From Cryoendolithus antarcticus (Eukaryota > Ascomycota > Dothideomycetes > Cladosporiales > Cladosporiaceae): a DNA stretch of 64,000 nt. Made by a program: the position numbers and the translations under genes. Within the stretch, counting starts at the first letter, position 1. Every line of letters begins with the position of its first letter. The DNA is taken from assembly GCA_002077065.1 (NCBI GenBank), contig NAJO01000003.1, forward strand, positions 496,001 to 560,000. The letters run 5' to 3'. A model generated the notes under the pieces. The model worked only from the letters and a program-made list of their open reading frames with translations. It was not told the origin of the DNA and made no database searches. Positions 21,908 to 32,758 of this stretch are shown here, piece after piece.

Positions 21908-23893
21908 ATGGCTGGTGTTTTGGACGTCGTCCGTCCAGGACAACTAAACAAACGAAGATCTGGTCTACACACTCGAGTGGCCCGGCCACGACCTTCGTTG
22001 CTAGGCAGCAACGCCGAAAAAAGGCAGTCGTCCTTGACACAGCTCGATTTCGTCAGTACGCCAAAGGATGCTGAAGCCATTGAGATCTGGAGCGAGGAGG
22101 GCAGCGAAGACGATCTGGACACGGAGAAGCCAAGGAAGAAGCGTCGAGTCTCAGGTGGCAAGTCCGGTGGCAATGCTGGAAGCCGACGGCGGAGTGGTGC
22201 AAACATGAAGGCAAAGGAGAAGGGGCAGAACACTCTCACGCAGATTGCCTGGCTACCTGCATCCTCGAGAGCTGCCGATGCTTTCTCAGATGACGACGCA
22301 CCGGACTTCAATATTTACGACGACGAAGGAAGGGACAGGTTCGCAGACATGATGGTGAAGCGACAGGTCGCAAGGAAGAAGAAGCTTCCATGGCTGTCCC
22401 ATGCTCCTGGCGAGGATCGAGTCAGTTATAAAATGCCCGCGAGGCGGTACGATCTTCGAAGCCCAGCGAAGGCAGCGGGTGATCTGGATGACTCTGGGTA
22501 TGTCAGTGCGTCGACGAGATCTGGGGCGACGCCTGCCAAACGCTACGACTTGCGAAAGTCGGTGTCCGCAAGGAAGCCAATCGATCCAACCATCTCCTCT
22601 GCGTGTGCTGGCGTCTGTATAGGCACCCGCAATGAAGCTACGCCGACGAAATCAAGCGGCCTGAGAGAGGTGGCAGCCTCTCAGACATCTCCCAGTATAA
22701 AGGCGTCGTCTCTGCAATCCCATGTCTCAACACAAACAAAGGCCACAACGGTCTCGCCGACCGTCGCGGCCACCCAACGCGTTCCACTTGGTGAGCGTAG
22801 CGCCAACACTAGACTACGGCCGCTGCAACTGCAGCCAAGTGGCGACACTGTTGTGAAGACATCGGAAATCCCGCTCAAGGAGGCGTCTGATATCAGCCAA
22901 ACCGCAATATCAGGCTTGCCGATCGCGCCAATACTCACCATGACCAAGCGATCGTGTCGGAAGCTGAAGCGCACACTCACTGTGCAAGACTCTCAGCTCG
23001 AGGATCTCTCTATATCTACGGTGCCGCCACCAAGGCAGCTAACGAGATCTACCACAATCGCAGAGACTCAGTTCGACTCCCTCGACTTGGACACAATCGA
23101 CGATCTCGATGCCCTCAGCGAAGGGGATGCACTCATATCCGAATTACATCACGACTCGAACAGCGTTCACGGAAGTGAGCAATATCTCGATGATGGACCA
23201 CACACATACGACCCTGTTGGTGCGGCACTGGATCGAGACGCCGCGCGCTTTGCATGGACACAAACGCAAATGCCGTTGAAGCGTGCACGAGAAGCTGTGG
23301 AGGACAGCGAGACGGACGATGACCCTCTCGATGAGATCGGCGCTGATGCAGTGTCCGCGCAGACGATCACAACAGTCGATCTGACAAGCCCGCCACACCG
23401 CCCTTCGGAACAGCTGCTCAGCGATCTGATAGATGCGATCTCACCACAAGCAGCACGCGTCAGCCAGTCCGATGAGCGCAACGCCTCTGAGTCCGCCGAG
23501 GAGAATGCGGAGTTGGATGTCATCGCAGACTCATCGCCGCCTTCCTCGCCGCCAGCACTTCATCAGAGTCAGATAAGCACGATTGTCCCGACGCAAGCAT
23601 CGATATGTCAGCAGTCGCTTCACGAAGCACGTATGCCCGCCAGTGCTCAGATCAAGACAAGAAGTCGTGTCACCCAGCATACCCAATACGGCGATGCGGT
23701 CTCCAGCTCGCCACTCCCGCTTCCACCCTGGAGCACGCCGGACAGGGGCGATAAGTGTGGAGCCACCAACCGCTTGAAGCGTACTCAGAGGATCTCGGCA
23801 ACTCTACAGGACGACCTGGGCAGCTTGACGGACTTCAGTCTGCCTCCACCGCCACCACTGATGAGAAGTTCGAGTCCATGGACAGGGCAATGA
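21908..23893 (+). CDS. Unrecognised nuclear-type disordered protein
   Basis: One exon of 661 residues with ATG at 21908. No folded domain is recognised. It is rich in Ser, Asp, Glu, Arg and Pro, and carries a likely nuclear localisation signal, KPRKKRRV (about residue 75). A short motif recurs near the N-terminus: QSSLTQLDF (about 40) and QNTLTQIAW (about 108). Acidic clusters and SSPP/TP sites suggest regulated phosphorylation. The middle has SQLEDL and TQFDSLDLDTIDDLD. The even composition over nearly 2 kb and the shared promoter with ALKBH1 support a real gene. A scaffold in DNA repair or chromatin is possible but unproven. Confidence 0.7.
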   Translation: MAGVLDVVRPGQLNKRRSGLHTRVARPRPSLLGSNAEKRQSSLTQLDFVSTPKDAEAIEIWSEEGSEDDLDTEKPRKKRRVSGGKSGGNAGSRRRSGANMKAKEKGQNTLTQIAWLPASSRAADAFSDDDAPDFNIYDDEGRDRFADMMVKRQVARKKKLPWLSHAPGEDRVSYKMPARRYDLRSPAKAAGDLDDSGYVSASTRSGATPAKRYDLRKSVSARKPIDPTISSACAGVCIGTRNEATPTKSSGLREVAASQTSPSIKASSLQSHVSTQTKATTVSPTVAATQRVPLGERSANTRLRPLQLQPSGDTVVKTSEIPLKEASDISQTAISGLPIAPILTMTKRSCRKLKRTLTVQDSQLEDLSISTVPPPRQLTRSTTIAETQFDSLDLDTIDDLDALSEGDALISELHHDSNSVHGSEQYLDDGPHTYDPVGAALDRDAARFAWTQTQMPLKRAREAVEDSETDDDPLDEIGADAVSAQTITTVDLTSPPHRPSEQLLSDLIDAISPQAARVSQSDERNASESAEENAELDVIADSSPPSSPPALHQSQISTIVPTQASICQQSLHEARMPASAQIKTRSRVTQHTQYGDAVSSSPLPLPPWSTPDRGDKCGATNRLKRTQRISATLQDDLGSLTDFSLPPPPPLMRSSSPWTGQ

Positions 23894-24224
23894 CGATTTC
23901 GGGTGACGGGTTGGCTTCTTCATGGAGGCGTCGGCATGCAGAGTAGGATACGACGTATGTCACTCTACACTCATTTACATCAATCTTGTACATCGCATTT
24001 GCATTCATGGCAGTAGATCCTGAGTGTGACCGCGCTATATAAGGCTACGTCCTCATGCTGTAGCGAATGCTTCCGATCCCTCTACGTTTGGGTGAACGAT
24101 GCCGCCAACCAGTTTTCTCCACGTCCCGAAACAATGCCACAGTCGGTATCTACGCATGCACCCTTTCGCAGCCGCGCCTTCTCACAACACTTCGTCCGAC
24201 GTCAATCCGTCATCGGCGACTCGT
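23894..24224. other. Convergent 3' spacer
   Basis: Between the stop of the unrecognised protein and the stop of the eRF3 gene. Only 3' untranslated sequence is expected; no feature recognised. Confidence 0.4.
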
Positions 24225-26411
24225 TCAAGCCGCCCCAGCCGCTGCTTCAGCAACAGCCTTCTCCTCCCTCTCCTTCCCCTCAGCAACCGGATCCGTGACC
24301 AACCTCAAGATTTTACCAATCGCAATCGTCTGCCCCTGATCCCTCAACGTAAAGCGCCCAAGCTGCGGGTAATCCTCAAACTTCTCCACGCAAACCTGCT
24401 GCGCGCTTCCGCCAATAATCTTAAGCCTAGCGATAATGTTCATGCCCTGCTTGGCGAATGGAGGAGGCTTCTTGGAGCGGCGGTTCGTCTTGGGTTCGAG
24501 CTTGTGCAAGAGTGCGGAGAAAGTTATCTCCTCGGTTGCAGAGTGGATGTGTAGAATGCAGTTGAAGCCTGAGGATAAGATCGATTTCAGCTCGAGGAGG
24601 CGGATCTGGGCTTCGAATTCGGAGACACAGTGGACGGGGCGTTTGAGCGAGCAGAGCACGAAGCCGGGGAAGATGTCTTCTTCTTCTGCTCCCTTGATAC
24701 GGAGTCGGACTTGCTCTCCTGCTTGTGCGTGGGGAATCTCGTCTTCGTCCTCGCCGTACAGCGCGGAGATGGTGATCTCGGCTTTGTTGGGCATCATGAG
24801 GTATTTCTGATCTTTCTTCAGGATGCCAGCTTCGATCTTGCCTTCGATCATGGTGCCCATGTCGCGGTACTTGGCGCTGATGGGCATCATGAAGGGTGCG
24901 CCGAGCTTGCGCTCGAGCGTGGGCATGTTGTCTAGGGCTTCGAGGAGGGAAGGGCCGTCGTACCAGGGTGCGAGACCCGCGGGGATGCGGTCTTTGATTC
25001 CGTGCAGTTGTTGGGCGGCTATTGGCATGAAGATGAGGTCTGTCTTGGGGTTGTAGCCGAGACCTTTGAGGAAGGCTGTGAGTTTGGCGAGACATTCGTT
25101 GTAACGATCTTGGGACCAGTTGACGGTTACGTCGTCCATTTTGTTGACAGCGACGATGAGTTTGTTCACGCCTTGGGTTTTAGCAAGCATGGCGTGTTCC
25201 CTGGTCTGGCCACCTTTCTCGAAGCCCGTCTCGTACTCACCCTTTCGCGCAGAAACGACAAGAACGCCGACATCTGCCTGACTGGCGCCAGAGACCATGT
25301 TGGGGACGTATGTCTTGTGTCCTGGTGCATCGAGGATTGAGTACTTCCGCTTCTCGGTGTCGAATGATCCTCGGCCGACCTCGACCGTCTTACCCTTGCT
25401 GCGCTCCTCTTTGGTTTGGTCGAGTGCCCATGACAAGTACCACGATTCTCGACCGAGCTCCTTCGACTCGCGCTTATACTTGTCCATCGTTCGCTCGTCC
25501 ACCCGACCAGAGGCGTACAGTATGCTGCCACCCAGTGTGCTCTTCCCTGCATCGACGTGACCGAGGAAGATCACATTGACATGCTCCTTACCGTACAACT
25601 CTTCAATGACCTCTTCGTCTACCTCAGCCGCTTGCTCCTGGGCTACTATGTCTGCCGCTCTCTTCTCCGCCTTCTTTGTCTCTGCAGCCGAGGGCGATGA
25701 TCGTCCCGAAGCCGTAGGTGAGGTATTACTGCTGAGTGGTGTCGGCTCTCCAGTCTTCTCGATCGCTTTGGCTGCCGTCATCGTCTTGCCAGCTCCAGGC
25801 GCCTTCTCATCCACTGCTTTCTCCATGTCCTTCTTGGGTGCCGCAGGCGTAGGTAGACCAAGTGACAGTACTTTCGCCCCACCCTTCTCCGTCTTCACAG
25901 GCGCAGCTCCGGTGTCTGCTGCGCTCAGTGAGAGTGTCTTGACTGGCGCAGGTGCGGTTCCGTTCGTAGCTCTCGGTGGCGGTGCAGAAGCAGGTGGTTC
26001 TGAGGAAGGAGTGAATGATGCATCGCCTCGCCGGGCAAGCATGGGTACTTGAGGCTGCCGTTGCTGTGGAGGAACATATGACTGCTTCTGTGACTGTTGC
26101 TCGGGGACGGATGACTGTGGGTATTGTTGCTGACCGTAGCCATATTGTTGATTCTGGTAGCCTTGCTGCTGTGGGTATGCCTGGGCGCCATACTGTTGGT
26201 AGCTTTGTTGACCGCCGTACTGTTGATATGAGCCATTGTATTGAGGTTGCTGTGCGTATTGCCCGTACTGGCCGTATGCCTGTGATTGGAAAGACTGTGC
26301 GCCTGGCTGAAATGAGTTCGCTCCGGGCACGAATGTTCCTCGTTGGCCTTGAGCAGGGTGCGAAGGAATCTCCGCCTCCCAGTCGTCCGGAACCTCCTGA
26401 TTGTTTGCCAT
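24225..26411 (-). CDS. SUP35: Translation release factor eRF3 (Sup35) GTPase
   Basis: One exon, 728 residues, ATG at 26411. Residues ~25-125 form a Gln/Tyr/Gly-rich prion-like N-domain with repeated QQYG-type units. A charged, Pro/Ala/Lys-rich middle domain follows to about 265. The translation GTPase core starts near VNVIFLGHVDAGKST (P-loop about 282), with DAPGHKTYVPNM (G3) and NKMDD (G4), then two beta-barrel domains ending in GRFTLRDQGQTIAIGKI. eRF3 works with eRF1: GTP hydrolysis on the ribosome drives peptide release at stop codons. A FVPGANSFQPGAQ stretch near residue 30 vaguely resembles a PAM2 site for poly(A)-binding protein. The gene faces the HECT gene across a divergent spacer. 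Confidence 0.95.
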   Translation of the reverse strand: MANNQEVPDDWEAEIPSHPAQGQRGTFVPGANSFQPGAQSFQSQAYGQYGQYAQQPQYNGSYQQYGGQQSYQQYGAQAYPQQQGYQNQQYGYGQQQYPQSSVPEQQSQKQSYVPPQQRQPQVPMLARRGDASFTPSSEPPASAPPPRATNGTAPAPVKTLSLSAADTGAAPVKTEKGGAKVLSLGLPTPAAPKKDMEKAVDEKAPGAGKTMTAAKAIEKTGEPTPLSSNTSPTASGRSSPSAAETKKAEKRAADIVAQEQAAEVDEEVIEELYGKEHVNVIFLGHVDAGKSTLGGSILYASGRVDERTMDKYKRESKELGRESWYLSWALDQTKEERSKGKTVEVGRGSFDTEKRKYSILDAPGHKTYVPNMVSGASQADVGVLVVSARKGEYETGFEKGGQTREHAMLAKTQGVNKLIVAVNKMDDVTVNWSQDRYNECLAKLTAFLKGLGYNPKTDLIFMPIAAQQLHGIKDRIPAGLAPWYDGPSLLEALDNMPTLERKLGAPFMMPISAKYRDMGTMIEGKIEAGILKKDQKYLMMPNKAEITISALYGEDEDEIPHAQAGEQVRLRIKGAEEEDIFPGFVLCSLKRPVHCVSEFEAQIRLLELKSILSSGFNCILHIHSATEEITFSALLHKLEPKTNRRSKKPPPFAKQGMNIIARLKIIGGSAQQVCVEKFEDYPQLGRFTLRDQGQTIAIGKILRLVTDPVAEGKEREEKAVAEAAAGAA

Positions 26412-27000
26412 CCTGAGTTCCGTGGAGAATTTGTTGCTGTAAGGTTAGCATCGATTGATCGATTGCAATCTGCAGTACCACTTCACTTGCCCACGCCCGC
26501 CGCCCGCCAAAAAATCAAGAGTGGGGCAAATATTACCTTGAACCCTGGATCGACAGCGAACAGACTTCTTCACTATATGTGACTCGAACTGTCATAGGGT
26601 GACTTCGATGTGGGTAGCGATGGATTGTTGGCTGTGACTAATAACAAGGTTGACTTGTAAGTGAATGACAATCACTTACGAAGTGGATGTGGAAGGTATC
26701 CCACTTCGTGTGCATCGAGGCATGACCGATGTACGGAAGTCTGTCTGGTGGATCGTGCTCGTGGATATACCATGACTGCCAACTTCACCTTGCCACGTCC
26801 GCAAAAGCGCACCATGATCATGTCGCGATCGCGATCGCACGTGCAGGCCGTTGCTGACAGCAAGTGCCAGCGCGAGATCGTGCTAGGCGCATGGCAGCTG
26901 GGGACAATGCACATGCCGTATGCAGACGGATGAGCACCTTCTCGCTCCGCCGAGCCCATGGCCAGATCTTGACATCCAAAATTTATCTCAGCATGTTACC
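26412..27000. promoter_or_regulatory. Divergent spacer between SUP35 and the AZUL-HECT gene
   Basis: About 590 bases between the ATGs. The small frames here show no homology. It probably contains both promoters and 5' leaders, possibly with a leader intron for SUP35 that cannot be defined. Confidence 0.4.
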
Positions 27001-29734
27001 ATGAACAGTGGCGATGCCGATTCAGCAGAAGCAGAGTGCTTACTCTCACAATACATCAGTCAGCTCACGAAAGGGTGCCGCAAAAGCAGCTGCGAAAACC
27101 AGCAGTGTGCGACTGGCCGGCGCAATACCTCTCCTCGACCCGTTCGTGACTACAAGATCCGCACCGCGCGTCTAATCGCAATACAGATTCTCAGTGGCGA
27201 ACACCCACGGCGACATCTGTGCAACCTCCCGGAAGACAAGGGCATGGTGATTCAGATTACAAAGTCACAACTCGACGACGCCCGCGATCCGAGCTCGTTT
27301 GGACAGCGTTTGAGCGATTCGGTAGCGACGGTATTGCCGACCACATCCATAGAGAGTACGACCAAGGTCCTGGTACCCGCGCTTGGCTCTGCTGCGTGGC
27401 GGCTGCGTGAGGCGAGACTTGGGCTAAAGGTCCTATTCATCAAGCCGTATGGCCGTGCAGGTATCGCCACCCCCGACTATGTTGACGACAAGCACGCAGT
27501 CGAGCTTCTGATCGCAAGCTGGCTGTCAGCCTACACTGCCTACACGCATGGGGAGTCACAAGCTGAGCCTTTTGAAAAGCTTGTGGAGCTCTTCCAAAAG
27601 ACAACTATGGAGTCCCGCCCTCGCTTGACCAAGCCGCGAGGCGTCCTCGACATATTGACAGATAACAAGCCGTACCGCGACTGCTTAGAGAAGATTTGTG
27701 AGACCATCGCGTTCCGCTGCACGGTGGCCGATCCCCGTCACGAGAATACATCTGATGATAGCACTGGATTTGAAGTCGACTTACTTCACGGGATTGAGAA
27801 GAAGATAGCCGGCCCTGCGATTCCACAGGTCATCGCATGTCTCTCACCCCTGAAAATGCTGCAGTATATCTTTAAAGCCAACTACGACGGTCAGGCAACG
27901 GTCAAGCCTGGATCGATAGCTCACGGTACCCTCATATGGATGGGCGTCATGCTCAGATCATCCACCAGCCGGCGCAATTTCGTCCTTGATTGGTCCAGCT
28001 ACGATCCTCAACTACTCAATATGATTGCTGAGGCGTGGCTGGCAGGGCTTTCGAATCCTCTTAAACGACGTCCGGTGGTTCTACTGGAGTTTCCGTTCTT
28101 ATTCAACCCCGATGACTTGTACACAGCACTTCGCGTCATTTGCCACCTACGCATGAGGTATGTGCCGAGCCACTTCATATGCAAGCAACGAATCATTCTC
28201 TCGTGCCCCTTATAACGAACATCACTCCAGAGTCAGCTTCAGCGGGGCGGCTAGTCAGGCGCACTCAGTGCGATTGAGCATCACTTTACTGCTGCTGTTA
28301 ATGAAGACCGTGGGCGATCAGATCTCGTCTGACTGTGTACAAGCGTAAAGACAGAAATCTGCTTTGCTAACGAATAGCTACAGAGACACCCAGTCACGCG
28401 CGGACCTGATCGACAAAATATTTGCCCGATACAATCCTCCTCCCACTGCAATACATCGGCAGCCTATCTCGGCCGCAACACTCGCGGAGCAGCGCCTATA
28501 CGAAGTAGCTTTCAGACGTGAGAAGTACCTTGTCCTTTTGGTAAGCCGCGAAGAAGTACTGCGCGACACATTTGATCAGCTCTGGCAGCGTCGGCGCTCT
28601 GAGCTTCTGTGTCCTCTTCGCATTCACTTAGGCGGTGAGGTTGGCGAGATTGGGCAAGACCTTGGCGGCGTACAGGTTGAGTTCTTCAGCCTAGTATGCA
28701 GGGCTGTGTTGAGAGAGGAAGCAGGCATGTTTACGACGGACGCTACTACCGGACTATCCTGGCTCAGGATCGGGAGTCTGCAGCCACTGCACATGTTCGA
28801 GCTGCTGGGTGTTTTATTGGCTTTGGCTATTCACAATGGGATTGCCATACCGGTCTCCTTCCCTCTAGCGTTGTACAAGCATCTCCTTGATCTCCCTATC
28901 GATTGTCTGGATGATATTGCCGATGCTTGGCCAGTCAAGAAGCAAACCCTCGTTGCCTTCATCGAGGCAGATCTGGATGACGATCATGTCTACCACCTAA
29001 GTGCCAATGGCTTGGACCTCGAAATCGGGTACAGCGGATTTGAAGAGTTATATCTCCATCGCCGGGCCTACGAAGAAGACTGCCGCAACACGCTACCCAT
29101 GCTATACTTACCAACATCACCATCTGCTGAGTCGCGCAGCTTCTCAGCTGCGTCTGAGCCAGACGACGCAGACACCGTGGATTGGCCTGGTTGGACTGTG
29201 GGGCAAGCGCCGGTTAGGCCTGATATCCCAACCCGTGGTACAAATCAGCAGTACGCCCTGGATTACGTCGAATGGCTGACCACTCTGTCCGTCTATCCGC
29301 AACTCCACGCTCTGCAACTTGGCTTCCACTCCGTCCTGCCCGCCCCTCTTCTGGCCTTCTTGACCGCCCGGCAACTACGAACAGCTCTTGAAGGCACACC
29401 CACGCCTTCGATTCACGACTGGCGAAGATCGACAACGTACACCGCGTTCTCGCCAACTGAGCCATACATCGAAAGCTTCTGGCGTATCGTGGCCAGCTGG
29501 CCTCTGGAGTTGCAGAGAGGGCTGCTGCGCTTTGTCACAAGTGCTGAGCGCGTACCCGTCAGCGGCAGCTTGACTTTCAACATTTCGAGAATTTGGGGTC
29601 AAGAAAAGCTTCTGCCGACTAGCTCCACGTGCTATTGCATCTTGAATTTGCCGGTGTATGAGAGAGAGGCAGTGCTTGAGCAGAGGCTGAGGACGGCGAT
29701 TGAGTGGGGAGGAGAGGGCTTTGGGCAAGCATGA
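27001..29734 (+). CDS. AZUL-HECT ubiquitin ligase (UBE3A-like)
   Basis: Exons 27001-28157 and 28384-29734 give about 835 residues. The N-terminus carries an AZUL-type zinc finger with Cys26, Cys31 and Cys36 (TKGCRKSSCENQQCATG). The HECT N-lobe begins near LLCPLRIHLGGEVGEIGQDLGGVQVEFF, and the C-lobe ends with LPTSSTCYCILNLPVYE, placing the catalytic Cys at about 802. The architecture matches UBE3A/E6AP-type ligases, which pass ubiquitin from an E2 through the Cys to substrates. The intron is unusually long for this window (226 bases) and has branch site GCTAAC and two in-frame acceptors six bases apart (exon from 28378 or 28384). The ATG at 27001 is chosen over an upstream ATG at 26920 because AZUL follows directly. 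Confidence 0.85.
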
Positions 29735-30087
29735 GGACCAAACTCTGTCTCATCTTCGAGACTAGTAAGAAGAGCTCACACTCCTGTATCATGGTCTTCC
29801 TGGATTTTGTTCTCCGCCACAACGCACACTAGCCATAGAGCTTGCGTCCTGCGTCGACGTAGTGTACGAAGATCTTGGTGTACAATAGGCAGATTGTTGA
29901 CTAATACAGACATAAAGAGAGATTTCTGGGCATCCGCGTAAACGCGCTTTGCCGGCTTTGAACTGCTGAACATACTCCTGGCATCTACAAGCTACTATCT
30001 CTGGTTTACTAGCTGCTGGCTTCTGCTCATATGGCAGCCTCCACCCTCCACTTGCTTCGCATCGGCAGGTCCAGCTCTGCAATCAGC
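29735..30087. other. Spacer before the MYND array
   Basis: 3' flank of the HECT gene and 5' flank of the first MYND unit. No feature recognised apart from an ATG at 30031 that could extend unit A. Confidence 0.4.
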
Positions 30088-31195
30088 ATGTCTGTGTCTA
30101 TGGTTATTGCTTCTCCGGTTATCGCGGCCAAAGAATGCGCGTCTTGCTGCAAGCCTGCGAATCTAAGATGTAGCAAGTACAATGAAGGTGTCGACAAGGT
30201 TGGCCGCGCGGTGCCTACCCACTACTGCGGCAAAATCTGTCAGACGAATCACTGGGCTATACACAAAGTCGAATGTAAACTCAGACTCGGGCGGATGCGC
30301 CTTTGGCGTGCAGGCGAACTGCTACGAGAGGTCGCCTACATCCACGCCCGTACCGTATGGCATCACAAATTCAAGATCGAAAAGCAAATGGACCGCACCA
30401 TATGCATGACCCAGGACGATATCCGTTTGTCTTAGATGGACTACATTGGCTTTTAGGGTGACGATCTGGCGCCTAAAGACAAAGCTCTGGTACTCTATAC
30501 CCTGGCTGAGGACGACTTCCGCATACAGATACCGACTGTGATGCACAGCAGGTTGAAGTGTCTGTTGTCTTAGTCGCTATGAAATAGCTGATGAGCTGAC
30601 CTTAGATTAGGTACCGCTATCACCATTGAAGAAGTGATAGTGAAGCCCAAGAAGACACCGCGCCTTCGACTCATCACCAGTCTGGACGGGAGTACGTCGC
30701 TGTCATTGTCGGACCAGAAGGTTAATCGTGTGAATCTACCCAGTGGCGAAGTCTACGCACTGAGCCCCACCCTCGCAAGGTTCGACAGCGACGAAGTTGT
30801 GCTGCCATGATCTGACTTCATCGATAAGCATTCCGACGCCGTTACTGAAGAGGCTGAACTTGGCGTCCGCGCCGTGAGGATGCATGCTGGATTGGCGACT
30901 TACGGCACTGTAGCATTTCAACACCGAGAACTATAAGGCTTTGGCACGGGTCTCGATCATTCACGCAAAGCACCGTCAACTACTCGAGCGCACCATGAAG
31001 GAGGCTTTGCAGACCGAGAAAGGGGGGTTGAAGCCGAGTACGATCGTAGCTATGCCTCCTGCCGAGTCCCAATGCGTTACGTCCGATCTCTTGGTGCGAT
31101 TCAAGGACGCGGACGTACAAGGCGTCGATGCACTCAAGACGCATGGCGGCATTGAAGCTTTCACGGCCAGCATCATGCCTTCCTTAGCTACGTAA
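30088..31195 (+). pseudogene. MYND zinc-finger family gene, unit A (decayed)
   Basis: The N-terminal MYND finger reads CASCCKPANLRCSKY...YCGKICQTNHWAIHKVEC; the fourth ligand is Tyr (TAC at 30178) where Cys is expected. Stops interrupt the frame at 30433, 30454 (TAG in GF-stop-GDDLAP, where unit D has FQGDHLTP) and 30808 (TGA in VVLP-stop-SDF, where unit B has IMPWLHY). The second part resumes near 30610 (GTAITIEEVIVKPKK), matching unit D's GTVASYEELKV after its intron. The 3' part to 31195 is only loosely similar. MYND fingers usually bind proline-rich partners; the role of this fungal family is unknown. Several introns could hide some breaks, but the missing ligand is real. Confidence 0.6.
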
Positions 31196-31659
31196 TGTCT
31201 GGGCTGCCAACGAGCTGGCTTCTCTTTGGCTCTGTGAAGAGGCGGCAGGGCCGTGGTTCTGGGGTAGAGTGCTGGTTGCGGGCGACGTTGAGAGCGGTCA
31301 CGGGAATCTGCATGATTGTGAAGTCCATACTCACGCAACCTACCTTTGAAAGCCGGATAACTGCTCATGCCCCTGAAGCTGATGCAGTCAGTCAAATCCA
31401 TTTCAGCAGCACAGCGCATTCATTGCACAGACCGAGCTATGTTTGCTGTTTCAGTGATGCTTGAACTCACACAGAGGGTGCTGTTCTCGAGGAAGTTACA
31501 GGTGTATACTTCAGGTCGTTCCTGCAATTTTCCGCAATTCCGCTCGTTTGACCGCCGCCTTCGATGTTTACCACTGACTCTACGGACACTGTTACGCGAC
31601 TCTTTCCATTTGACGTTGCTCCTCGACACATTGTCACATCTCCTGGCAAATTACTAATA
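31196..31659. other. Spacer between MYND units A and B
   Basis: Short frames only. It may include a promoter for unit B; no motif is clear. Confidence 0.35.
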
Positions 31660-32662
31660 ATGGCACAACCTCTTCAATCCATGCAGTCCAGAGGCAAAGT
31701 GTGTAGCAAGCCTGCCGGCTACCGCTGCGCCAAATGCATTGAAGGACTTGATGCGCATGGCCACGTCGAAATTACTCACTACTGCGGCAGAGAATGCCAA
31801 AGTTCGCACTGGACTATTTACAAGCTGGGGTGCAAAGAAAAGAATGCACGCACGCAGGTCTGGCGGGCCGGGAGTCTGATGCGCTCGCTGACTCTACTAC
31901 ATGTTGAGCTCCTGCAGAAAGTCATGGTGCTTAGGGTTGGTGAAGCGGCCAACTGGAAGGACACAATTCAGTGGGACAAGCACTTCACCTTTGCCGTCGT
32001 CATGCATCAGCCTCTGAAGGCAATGCTAGAAGACATGTGACGGAAGATCTTGGTGTGACCGAATCCTGACGCGATAAATACAGTTGCGCAAATCGAGTGC
32101 GTGGAGGTGCGCGTGAAGTTGGAAGCTCGATCTGTCGCTGGCAGCACAGAGGCTCCCCAACTAACCACCCCAAAGCCCGACTTGGTCTACCGCCTGAATC
32201 TTCCCGATTCCAGCTCCTACGCTCTCAACTGCGGGAGTGTCAGCGACAACCAAGAGTGTGCCATTATGCCGTGGCTGCATTACGTTGATAGATACGTTGC
32301 CAGTATCATCAGCAGCCATGAATTCGGTCATGTCGCCAACATGTGTGAAGGAAACTTCCCTCATGGAGGTGACGAATTTCACGATTGGCAAAGTCCTCAC
32401 GATTCCTCAGCTGATCACACTTCTGACCGGCCACCATACCGGCAACATCGAGTCCGCCACGGCGGCGGCTGCGAAGAAGGTGAAATGCGCAAGTGAAGAT
32501 GATATGGGTACTATGATGCGACTGCCTGCAGCGGAGTATAACGTGGCCCGGGAGGTCTTCCTGAGCAGCTTCATAGCGAAGGCTAGGGAGTTGAACGAGA
32601 TCATGAACGAGCAGGGGGCGTGGGAGGACTGGTTGGCGTTCATGTGCCTGCAGATGATGTGA
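31660..32662 (+). pseudogene. MYND zinc-finger family gene, unit B (probably decayed)
   Basis: ATG at 31660. The MYND finger reads RGKVCSKPAGYRCAKC...YCGRECQSSHWTIYKLGC: the first Cys is absent and the usual His after Trp is Tyr (TAC). The first frame ends at a TGA at 32038. The homologous second part, IECVEVRVKLEARS...LNLPDSSSYAL...IMPWLHYVDRY, lies at about 32090-32340, and the C-terminal part (MMRLPAAEYNVAREVFLSSF, to 32662) is in yet another frame. The intron that unit D carries between the first two parts has no proper donor here, and no clean splice joins the last two. It is best seen as a broken or badly eroded paralogue. Confidence 0.55.
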
Positions 32663-32758
32663 CGCGTCGTGGTGACAGCACATCAGCAATGCATATGCGC
32701 TCAAGGCTGAGATGAGGGCACACAGCCGCAGAGAAGCTACTGGAACCTTGACACCCGA

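Noticed and set aside
32037..32083. 47-base intron (GTGACG..TACAG) in MYND unit B
   Set aside because: The join puts the second part out of frame with the motifs shared with units A and D.
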